Program-made: the position numbers and the translations under genes
Assembly (NCBI GenBank): GCA_002686265.1
Contig: NZBA01000062.1
Coordinates: 1 to 32,457, forward strand
DNA length: 32,457 nucleotides
Direction: 5' to 3'
From: Planctomycetota bacterium
Lineage (GTDB): Bacteria > Planctomycetota > UBA1135 > GCA-002686595
Notes under the pieces: model-generated
Told to the model about the DNA's origin: nothing
Database searches by the model: none
What the model saw: only the letters and a program-made list of their open reading frames with translations
Shown here: positions 8,601 through 20,600 of the stretch, one piece after another
Layout: each line of letters opens with the position of its first letter
How positions within the stretch are numbered: the first letter of the stretch is position 1

Positions 8601-11600
8601 CCTGGTCCGATGCGTTTGGCGAACAGAGCAATGACCCCGGGACGCTCTCGTGGTTTCAAACCGCCATGTCCGGCATCGGCCTGGTGCTGGGCTTTGGATT
8701 CACGAACAACCTGGCGGCGCTAACGATCCAAGGCGACCTGGAGGACAGCAGACCCATCACGGCGCCAGGACTGTTGGTGCCGAACGTGACTCAACCTGAA
8801 CCGGTTTTCCCGGGCGATGCGGATATCGTCGACGGTCAGTACTTGTACCGGCCCGACGGTCGCGACATCGACGTCTACGAGTTTGCTATCCCGCAAGGCG
8901 AAAATGGTCTCTTCACCGTAGAGACGTTCGCCGAGCGGCTGGCCAACACCAGCCAGCTGGACACCGTATTGCGTCTTTACCAGGAGGTTCAGGACTCTTC
9001 CGGAAACCCGATTCCCGACCTGCACACCGGGCTGCCGCAGCGCGAGCTGATCGCCCAGAACGACGACTACTACAGCGAAGATTCGTTCATCAAGCTGAAC
9101 TTGGGCGGCGGCAGGTACTTTGTCGGCGTCAGTGCCAGCGGCAACGATCAGTATGACCCTCGCACCGAAGACACCGGTATCGGCGGGACCAGCGAAGGCC
9201 AGTACGAACTGCGGTTCGATTTCCGTCCCGCTGCGGACGAGAGCATCGTCGACACCTCGGGAACGGCTCTCGACGGCGACGCAGATGGCATCGCCGGCGG
9301 CGTCTACAACTTCTGGTTCCGCACCCAGTCGCTGGATCGTGTCCTGCAGATTACCGGCAATGGTCAGACGTTTCAGCACGGACAGACGCTTACGATCGTC
9401 AACAATCAGAATGTTGCCACGGTATTCGAGTTTACCACCACTGGGCTGGCCGGATCAGGGCGTGTGCCCGTGACGTTCGCGCTGAGTGGGACACAAGGCG
9501 ACATTGCCGACGCTCTGGCGACTGCGATTACCAACGCGGGGATCGGCGTCACGGCGACGGACGACGACTCGGATCCCAACCGCGTGATCGTCACATTGGT
9601 TGGCGAGCGGAACGTCACGCTCGGCGTGGATGTGGTGGGCATCGATATTGAAGGCAAAACCATCTTTATCGACAAGACGGCACCGGCGACCACGGCCATT
9701 GGGACGCTCGACAGCCCCTTCACAAATATCGCCAACAGCACCAAGGTCAACGCCTTTGGCAACACGCATCCGGACGACATCGTGCGGATCTTCGGCAACG
9801 GCGGAATTGATGGTGAAGTGACAACGATCAACGACGCGTTTGCGTATGAGTTTGGCTTTGGTGGGCCGCTCAACTCGGTCCGCGAGGACGGGGCGACGAT
9901 GAGCGTGCCTCAGGGCGTAACCGTGATGATCGACGCCGGGGCCATTTTCAAATTGCGTCAAGCGCGGATCGGAGTCGGCAGTTCGACGGCCTCGGTCGAT
10001 CGCAGCGCGGGCGCGCTGCAGGTGCTCGGTACGCCGGAGCAGAGTGTGTTGTTTACGTCGTACAACGATGAAACAGTCGGTGTCGACACCAGCACGGTTC
10101 CCACCACGCCGCAGCCGGGCGACTGGGGTGGCATCGTGTTCCGCGAGGACGTCGATCGCAGCCTGGGCCGCTTCAGCTACGACCGTCAGGGCATCTTCCT
10201 GAACTACGTGAACCACGCGGATATGCAGTACGGTGGCGGCAACGTGGTCATCGACGGCATCCTGCAGATCGCCAATCCAATTCACGTCACGGAATCGCGT
10301 CCCACACTCACTTTCAACACGATCACGCTGAGTGCCGACGCAGCAATCTCGGCCGATCCAAACAGTTTCGAGGAAACCAATTTCCACGCCCCGGCAACGC
10401 AGCTGTTCGGCTCGTTTACGTCGGACTACGATCGAGTTGGCCCGGAGATTCACGGCAACGTGCTGGGGAACAATTCGAACAACGCCCTGTTTGTACGGAT
10501 CGGCACGCCGGCCGGTAGTCTGCTCAAGGAACTGACTGTGCCGGGGCGGTTTGACGATACCGACATTGTCCACGTTGTGGCGGAAAACCTGGTGGTGGCC
10601 GGTACTCCCGGCGGCGCGAATCTCGAAGAGACTGCGCCCGCGGTGAATCTGATCGTGTTCGATCTGTTTGGCGGCGGCACGCTGCCAACGGGCAAGTACA
10701 ACTACAAGCTGACCTATGTCGATGCCAGCAACAACGAGACATTGCCTTCGGTGGCGACGGCGTCGGTGATGGTTGGCGGTGGCCCCGAGGAAGGACGGGT
10801 CCGATTGCGGAATCTACCCACCGCGCCCAGCGGCTTTGTGGCCCGTCGCTTGTACCGCAGCGACTCGGACAGTAACGGAATTTACCAACTCGTAGCACAA
10901 CTCGACGGCACGCTGACTTCGTTTATCGACGACGGGTCGTTGGATGGCGGTCTGTTGAAGGTACCGGCCGTGGCCGGTCTGGTCGCCACGCCGCTGTTCG
11001 GCGGGACGCTGCCGTCGGGCGGCTATCGGTACCAGTTCAGCTTCGTAGACGCGCTGGGACACGAGGGTGTGCGATCCGACGCTTCTCCGCTGGCCACCTT
11101 GACTGGCCTGGGCGGACTGAGATCTCTCCAACTCGGCAGTTTGCCCGTTCTGGCGGGCCACACGCGGCGTCTCTACCGCAGCGGCTCGGACGGTCAGGGT
11201 CCCTTCCAATTCGTGGCCGACCTCGACGAATCATCCCTTTTGTTCACCGACGCGGGGACCCCAGTCACGCTGACTCCAAATTCTTCGCAGTTGGCGTTGT
11301 TCCCGCTGAGCATGATTAACGAACCAAATGGAGCGTTGGGCATCGGCTCGTACAACTATCGCATTTCTTTCGTGAACGCTCTGGGCGAAGAGAGTCTGCC
11401 GTCGCCCGTTTCGTCGACGGCAATCCTAACGAGCCAGGCGGGTCGCTCGATTCAAATGAGCGGGATCCCGGTGGAACCGGGCTTCAATCGGCGGATCTAT
11501 CGTAGCGAGCCGAGCGGCGCTGAGCCGTACACGCTGGTGACGGAGCTGGCCGAAAACCAGACGTTCTTCCTGGACATCGGCCAACTGGACTTCTTTGGCA

Positions 11601-14600
11601 ACGAGCCCGGGCGACTGCGGCGGGCGCGCTACGACGCCCGGCTGGCGATCGATCCGGGAACGATTGTCAAGTTGGAAGGCGCACACATTCAAGCGGACAT
11701 TGGGGCTCAGTTCATTGCCGAGGGCAGGGAAGGCCAGGAGATTATCTTCACGTCGCGACTGGACGACCGCTTCGGCGGCAGCGGTAGCTTCGATACCAAC
11801 AACGACGACGCCGACGGCGACGCCGAAGACCAGCCCTCGCCCGGCGACTGGGGCGGAGTATTTCTCGGCCATATCAGCCGTGGCAGCATCGATCATGCGT
11901 TGATCACCTATGCCGGCGGCATCAACCGCGTCGAGGGTGATTTCGCGAGCTTCAATGCCATCGAGATTCACCAGTCCGAAACTCGCGTCACCAACAGCGT
12001 GATCGAAAATAACGCCTCGGGAGTTGGCGGTTCGGCTCCCGCCTTCCGTTTTGGCAGAGGCTTCAACGCGCCAGGTGCGATCTTTGTCCGCGGCGCTCAA
12101 CCGGTGATCGTCGACAATATAATCCGCAATCACACCGATACGATCGGCTCGACGCAAATCGCCGCCATCAACACCAGCGTCAACACGTTAACCCATCGAA
12201 TGTTACGTGATTATGGTCGCACGACCGGTGAGATCGACCTGATCGAACAGTATCGCAACAACCAGGGACCGTTGATTCGTGGCAACCTGCTCGACAACAA
12301 CGAGGTCAACGGCATGACCATGCGTGGTGGCCTGACGACCACGGAAAGTGTGTGGGACGACACGGACATTGCCCACGTCGTGTTTGACGAGATCATCGTG
12401 ACCGATTTCAACACCTTCGGCGGACTGCGGCTGGAAAGCAGCCCGACTGAGAGCCTGGTGGTGAAGCTATCGGGATCTTCAGCTGGCCTGACGGCGACGG
12501 GGCGTCCGCTGGACATCGACGATCGGATTGGCGGCGCGATCCAGATCATCGGACAACCCGGTTTTGCCGTCATCATGACCTCGCTGGCCGACGACTCGGT
12601 CGGCGCGGGATTTACGCCCAACGGCTTGCCGCAAACCAACACAGACAATCGAGGTGGTCGGCCGAGTCCTGGCAACTGGCGGAGCATCAAATTCGATCAG
12701 TTCAGCGGCGGTCGCAACGTCGATGTCGTGATCGAGCAGGAAGCCTCCGACGTCACTTCGCCGGGGACCAACGCTACGCCCGACCAGGGCCAGTTTCTCG
12801 GCAACCTGGCTCCGCACGAAAAGTCCGGTGACGAAAACCTCCGCCTGGGCTTCGACGTACACGGTTTCTTGAACACGGCTGCCGACGTCGACGTCTACAG
12901 TTTTCTCGCCGAGGGGGTGAGCGAGGTCTGGGTCGACGTCGATCGCTCCAACTCGTCGCTGGACTCCGTGGTCGAGTTGATCAATTCCAACGGCACGATG
13001 ATCGCCCGCTCTGATAATTCGTACGACGAGGGACTTGCCGCTGGGCCGCAAGTCTTCGACGGCCAGACGTTCGCCGCGGAATTGGACAAGTCGCCGTTCA
13101 TCTCCAAAGACCGCTGGTCGACCAATCCGCTCGACGCCGGCATGAGGATCGTGCTTCCGGGTGCGGCAGGCACACCGTCAATTTATCATCTGCGGGTGCG
13201 CAGCAGCAGCGACGGCGGAACGCTCGACACCAACTTGCTGGGCGGCTTGACCGACGGCGGTTATCAACTGCAAGTTCGGCTCGGCGAACTGGATGAGATT
13301 CCCGGTTCGACAATCCGCTACGCCGATATCCGCTTTGCCACCAACGGCGTCGAAGTGTTCGGCGCTCCCGGGCATTCGCAGTTGCTGGGCGAGGTCGTCG
13401 AGGAGACGACCGATCTCGTCGGCCTGGGAACGAACGAGACGTTTGGCACGGCGGATCGGATCGGCAACATCGTCAACGCCGACCTAGGCACGACTTCCGT
13501 TTCGGGTACCATCGATCCGGCGCCGTTCCCGACACGCGTGCAAAATTACGGAAGAACGCTTGTCGGTGGCCGCCGGCTAACCGGACAAACGGCTCACGAC
13601 ATCGACTGGTACGAGTTCGATGCGATCTACGATTCGGTCGAGCATCCCTACGGCAACTTCGTTAGTACGACGTTCGACATCGACTACGCCGACGGTATCG
13701 GCCGCGGCGATACGTCGCTGTGGGTCTTTGAAGAGCGACTGATGGGGGGCGGTTCGATCGAGCGTCACCTGATTCTGGCAGGTCGTGACTCGAGCGTCAC
13801 CGAAGACCAGTCCGGACCATTAGAAGGCGCCGACCTGGACGACCTAGGACGCTCGACATTTGGCAACCAGGACCCTTTTATCGGGCCCGTCTATCTGCCA
13901 GAGAATGTAAACACGCTGAACGACGATCCCAGCATTCTCGACACGTCGGACGCGAACATTCGCTATTTTGCCGTCGTCACGTCGGACAGCAAGGTGCCGG
14001 CCGTGTTGGACCAGTTTTATGACGAGAACCCAACCGACCTGAATGTGCGGCTCGAGCCGATTGCTGGGGTCCAGCGAATTGCCGAGGACCGCGTGGATCT
14101 CACCAATCGGGATTTCTCCAACGGCACCGATCTGTTACCGGTGTTGTTCGACGACACCAGCGCCACACCTTTCAACCTGGCGGATGTAAAGTTGTTCGTC
14201 AGCCAGGATATCGGCCTGCTCTTTCAGACGAATAACACGATCCGCCAGGTGAACCCGTTCACGGGCGTAGTCGAGACAACGCCCGGCTCGGGGACGTTGC
14301 CGGTGGGCGACGTCTACATGCGTCAGGACGGTCGTTTATTTGGGTTTTCCGTTGCCAACGTAATGGGCCGCGACCAGGACGGCGACACGGATGACTACAT
14401 ACACATCGACACGGCCACGGGCTCACAGGCCGGCAGCACCGGCACGACCGAAATTCAGACTTACATCGCGGACGCGGGGGGTAACCCAGTTCGGGGCACG
14501 GGCGCGGGCGGTGCCGGGTTCATCATCAACGCAATATCCGATGGTGTGTTCGTTGGTTCGCGCGGCGATGCCCTCTTCAATCCGGGCGGTCCGGAGTTTC

Positions 14601-17600
14601 TGGAAAATGCCCTCTTCCGATTCGACATCGACAACGGTCAGATCATTCCGACCAACAACAACCGGTCGGGCGGTGCACTCCTGTTAGACATCGGTACACA
14701 GAAGATCCCGGTCGGCGAGGTTCTTACGTACACTAAGGTAACGCCGCAGTTTGTGGGCCCTGGTGACACGTTTACGTTGACAGTTGACGGGCGAAGTGTC
14801 AGCTACACAGCGGATCCGAATTCAGTTTTGTTATTCGGTCAGGACGCCGAGGTCGTTTCGGGTCTCGCAGCCGCCTGGAACCAGGCCGCCCAGACGATCC
14901 CCGAGTTCGCTGCCTTCGAAGTGATCGAACACCTCGGTTTCAGTGCCGTGGACACGTCGCGCTTAGAGATTCGACTGACTGACCCCGCGGGGGCATTCCT
15001 GGATATCACCGGTTCAACGGTGGACGGCGACGGTGGCGGCTTGCTGGGATTCCAAGAGGATATCCTTATCGACGGCTTTGGACCCGGCGGAAACATCACC
15101 GGAATTGACACGGTGAACGGTCAATTGTACGGCATTTCCGAATTCGGTGGACTGTATGAGGTAGAACAATTTGGCGGTGGTGGCTTTGGGTTTAGCGCGA
15201 ACATTGCGACCTACGTTCGCGAGTCAGCCGCCGATTTGCTCGACCCCTCCAATGGGCTCGACATCGTCAGCGGCGGTGGTTTCTTCGGCGGCAGCGGGAT
15301 CGCCGGTCTGGCCACGGGTCCGCCGAATGCCGAGGGTGGGCGCTACAGCAGCCTGTTGTTCGGCATTACCGAGGGTGGCTTCAGTTCCAGTGGCAGGGCC
15401 AAGCTGTTTGCCATCGATACGTTAGGCCAGATGCAGCCGATCTTCGAGAACGGTGCCAAGACGATCGCGATCGCCTCACCCTCACATGGTGGCTCCATCC
15501 AGACAGGCCAGGTCAACGGGTTGGCGTTCAGTACGCTTGATGAAAACCTCTGGGACACGACCGGCCGCCTCGGCACCACGGCGGGTCACGGGGTCCCTGG
15601 TTCGTTCAGTGGTCAACCGAACATCACGACGCCGGGCAGCACCAGCTTTGCCTTTAACAACAAGCAAAGCGGCGCTGGCAACAAATCCAGCAACGGCATC
15701 GGCGGCGACGGTTACGATGCCCTGTTGTACGACTATAACTTCCCGGGTGGCGCGCACGGCACGCTGGAGAGCAACGCTTTCAGTCTGGAAGGCTACACGG
15801 CCGCTGACCAACCGGTGCTGTACTTCAATTACCACCTGCAGACCGAAGAAGCGGAACACAATCCATTCCCCTACCCCGCTGTTCCGATGCGCGACTCGCT
15901 GCGTGTGTATGTCGTCAACGAGGATGGCGAGAACACGTTAGTCGCCACCAATAACCTGGCCTTCGACCTGCTCTTTATCGACGAATTCGATATCAACCAG
16001 GATCACGAGCGATTCGCTACGGGTTTGGGATCCGAACCGCTCGGCCTCACCCAAACACTGGAATGCGAGTTCCCGTCGACGCAGGGCGAGCCATGTGTTC
16101 AGCGGTTGTTTGATGCTCCGGGCGGCAGCACCCAGTGGCGGCAGGCGCGGGTTCCTCTGGGCCGCTTCGCGGGACAGAAGAATCTCAAGTTACGGTACGA
16201 ATTCAGTTCGGCTGGTGCCATTGACCTGGGCAACATCGAAACGGTCGGTGAAGAACTGCGCGCCATTCCCGGCGCCGAGCTGCGCGATCAGCAAATCGTC
16301 GCGGTTCAGAACGGTGACACCTTCGTGACCAGCAACCTGGAGTTCGATTCCGGCTTCACGCTGGCGAGTCCCAACGGTGCGGGCATCGACGACACTGAAA
16401 CTTTCACACTAACGGATGAAAACCAGACGGTCACCTTCGAATTCGACGACGACGGGTTCCTCAAGCAGGCCATTGTCGTGCCCGATGCCACCAAGTTCTC
16501 CGATGGCGATACGTTCGGCGTAAAGGATGGTGTGACCGAGTTTACTTACGAATTCGACAGCGGGTTCGTGGCACAGCTTCCCGAACAACTGACGATCGAG
16601 ATTCCTGCGGGCGCCATTGGCGACGGCCAGTTCTTTGTCATCGACGACGGAACGACAACGGTGCAATTCGAGTTTGACAACGACCTGTTTGTCACACCGG
16701 GTCGAGTTCCCATTACCATCAGCTCCTCACAGGATACGCTGGCGCTGCGGACAGTTTCGGCCCTGGAGAGCGCCGGGCTGGGGCTCAGTCCCAGCTATCT
16801 CGGTGACGGCGTCGTACACCTTGGCGCCGAGCAGAATCACACCGTCGACGTGAGCAATTCACTGCTGGCCCTGGCCGGGCAGGCTGCCGGCATCGTGGAC
16901 GGCGATTCGCTGATGATCACCAATCCGGACAGTTCGACAACGGTCCGGTTCGAGTTCGACGACAACGGCGCGATCGACGCGAGTTCGCAGAAGACGATCA
17001 ACATCGCCGACAACCATACGCTGCGGGTCACGTCGGCGGGCGCCGGCTTCGGCGGTATTGGTGATGGCGACACGTTTGTCATCGACGACGGGACCAACCC
17101 CCCAACGACCTTCGAGTTTCTCTCCAGCGGCGGGATTGCCGGTGATGAGGCCGTCGACATCGTCAGGGATTTGCTGCTGCATTTGCCGTTCGCCGGATCC
17201 GGCCCCGGCGGCGTCAGCGACCCGGAGACGTTCATTATCGACGACGGCACGACGATGCACGCCTTCGAGTTCGACATCGATGACGTCGTGACCGCGGGGG
17301 CGATCCCGATTCTGGTTCGAGACCACTTTGTCATCGACCTGCCCTTCGCGGGCGGAGGCCCCGGCGGGGTCGCCGACGCCGAGACGTTTACCGTCGATGA
17401 CGGCACCGGTCTGCTGACTTTCGAATTCGATGCCGGTGGTGGTGTCACGGCGTCGAATATTCCGATTCCGCTGAACACGTTTGATCTCCGCCGCGACGTG
17501 GCCGATTCGATGGTCACGGTTCTGGCCGGGTCGGGCTTGGACATCAATCCGGCACGAATTGGCAACGAGGTACACCTGTATTATCCAAAGCCCGCCGTGG

Positions 17601-20600
17601 TACTCGACACGTCCGGCTCGTCACTGACGAACTCGACATTGCCACTGACGCAGGTGGAGGTTACGGATGTAACGCGGCAAGTCGTCGCGACTGCGTCTGT
17701 CGGCGTCAACCCGGTAGCTTCGCCGATCGCTTTGGGTGGCACGCTTGCCGAGCCGAATGACCAGGAATCCGATGCGGTAAACAGCAGCATTTCTCGTGGT
17801 ACGTTCCGAGCCTCGGGCTCGATCGGCGACAATCCCGATCCCAGCGTGGCATCGGATGTGGACTTCATCTCAGTAAGTGCTTCTGCCGGTAGCGTGTTGA
17901 TTGTTGATATCGACGCCGCTTCCCAGGGTTCAACACTGGATTCGGTAGTCACGCTGGTCGACAGCACGGGCACCGTAATTGCGACCAGCGATGATGACGC
18001 CGCCCCGGGTGAGGTGAGCACGAAAGATTCGTATTTGGCGGAAAAGATCACAACTAGCGGGACTTTCTTTGTCGGGATCGCGGGTGCTGGCGGGACTTCC
18101 ACCGGCTCCTACGATCTGGAAATGCAAGTCGTGGCAAACGGCGATTTAGCACTGTCGGATCCGACGGTGTTGCACATGTTGGACATTTCGGGTGCGACCA
18201 GCGTGTCGAGCGGCACCGTGCAGCGGACTCAGGACGAGGTGTCGGTTGCCATCGTCGAGGCGATCCAAAACGCCGGGCTAGCGTTTTCGCCGTCCTACCT
18301 TGGCCAGGGCCAGGTCGTGTTGGGCGGCACGGTTCCGGGGCAGTCCGTCGATACGACGGGGACCGCAGGGCTGGACCTTAGCGTGCAGCCGAAATTGTCG
18401 GACGAGATTGCCACGATCATGGCAGCTGTGATCGACGTAGCCGGGCTGGACTTGACTCCCTCACCCACAAACCTCGGCAAGGTCGCGGTACACGTCGGCG
18501 GTTTGAATCACACGCTGGATGTCATCGGCACGCCGACTATGACCGTTAGCGGTCAACCGAACATCACGACGCCGAGCGCGACTCGGATTCCGTTCGTTCC
18601 CAATGATAGGGCGGCCGAGATGGCGATGCGGGTCGAGCAGGCCATTAACGCCACGACATCGGGTGGCGCGACCATCACCAACGGCAATGTCGTGCAGCTG
18701 CTGAACCCAATGTCCCAATTTGCCCCACAGACGTCGCCATTGGATCCGGAAGGCGTCGTGCAGGTGCGGTTCAACCAGAATTCATCCTCCGCCGAAGTCG
18801 GCAGCAACATCAGCGGCGCCGTCGCCAGCGCGGGCATCGAAACCGCCTCGTCCACGCCTGCCATTGCGGAACCAAACGACAACACATCGGAAGCTCTGGA
18901 CACGAGCATCAACGGCACCGGCGCCTTCCGCTCGGCAGGGGTCATGGGAGATTCTCCCTTCGTTTTCGGTTTCGGCTTCGATGTGGATTATCTCTCCGTT
19001 CAACTCAACACCGGCGATACGATTGCGGTTGACGTGGATGCGGATGAGAACGGCTCGACTTTGAACTCGCTGGTCTTCCTGCAGGATCCGACGTTCAACT
19101 TCCCCGCGGTCTCGTTCGACGATCCCGCCCCGGGCGAACCGACGACGTTGGATCCCTACTTCGAGTTCACGGCGACTCAGCCGGGCACTTATTTCGTCGG
19201 TATCCAGGGCGAGTTTACCGGAAACGCGTACTCCAGTGGGCCTTACCAGATCGAAATCCGAGTCAACGGCAGCACCGATTTTGTGACAGCTGGCACCAGC
19301 AGCCGTCGCGTGAATATTCCCAAGGTGCTTGCGGCCACGGCGCCGCAGCTGCCCCCATTCTTCATCGAAGGATCGCCCGGCGTGGCAATCGGAAACATTC
19401 CAATCAAGGTGAACGAGGCGCTAGACGATGGGGCGGTGGCGACAGCCGTGGCAGCCAGCATATCGCGGGCGCTGGCCGACCGCGCCACCGAGTTGCTCGT
19501 CTCCAACGGCTCGCAGATCTCCGATGGAGACAGCTTCACGGTCAGCGACGGTACCACTACCGAGACGTTCGAGTTCGATCTCGGGTTTAGTGTGCAAGTG
19601 CTGGAAACCCTCACGCTAGAGATTCCATATCCCAGCGGCTTCTTTGGTGGTGTTCCCACCCCGGCGGTGAACGACAGTGACAGCTTCACGATCAGCGACG
19701 GCACGACGACCACGACGTTCGAGTATGACAGCGACGTGCCGCCGGTGTTTTCCTCGGGCACAACACCGATTCCCTTCACCTCCACCGACTCGCATAACGC
19801 CATTGTCAAGAACACGATCGTAGTCATTGATGGCGCCGGTCTGGGACTCAGCCCGAGCAACATCGGTCAGGGCAAGATTCTGCTCGGCAGTCAAGCCAAC
19901 CACACGTTGACAATCCCGTTCTCTTCATCGCTGTTGAAACATGGACAGGCGGCGAGGATCTTGGAGGCCGAGGGTTTCGTAATTCGTAACGGCTTCAACA
20001 GTGAAGTATTCGAATTTGATGACAACGGGTCAACAGCTCCCGGAACGATTCCGATCAGTTTGACTGACATAACCATCGAGATCCCCGTCGACGGCGGTGA
20101 CAACTCGATGGGGATGGGAATCGCCGATGGCGAGATCTTCACGGTCAACGACGGCCTCGGCGGGGGCACACAGAGCTACGAGTTCGACAACAACAACATC
20201 ACCGTCGACGCCGATATGAACGGGGTTCCGGACAACACAATCGTCCTTCTGTCGGATCCGCTGACGGGCACGCCATTCACGCAGGACGAAATGGGCGACA
20301 TCATCGCCGCGGCGATTGGCACGGCATTCTCACTGCTGCCGGCCACAAATACGGGCTTGGGCTCGGTTCGTCTCAACGGTGTGAATCCAATCGTCGACGT
20401 GTCCGCAGCTACCAGCCTACACACCGGAGCGGTTCTGGCCACGCACTTTCAGATTGCGGCTCGCATGGGGCCGGCGATCGCCAGCAGCGGGCTGGGCCTC
20501 AATCCCACGGATCTGGGCAACGGCTTGATCCATCTGGGTGGAAACAACCACGAGCTGGATACCTCCGGCGCCCCGCAATTGGTTGTGCCTCCGGGCCAGG

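Noticed and set aside
8665..8701. Active zinc metallopeptidase
   Set aside because: All zinc-binding His and the catalytic Glu are missing, so only a fold-level resemblance is claimed.
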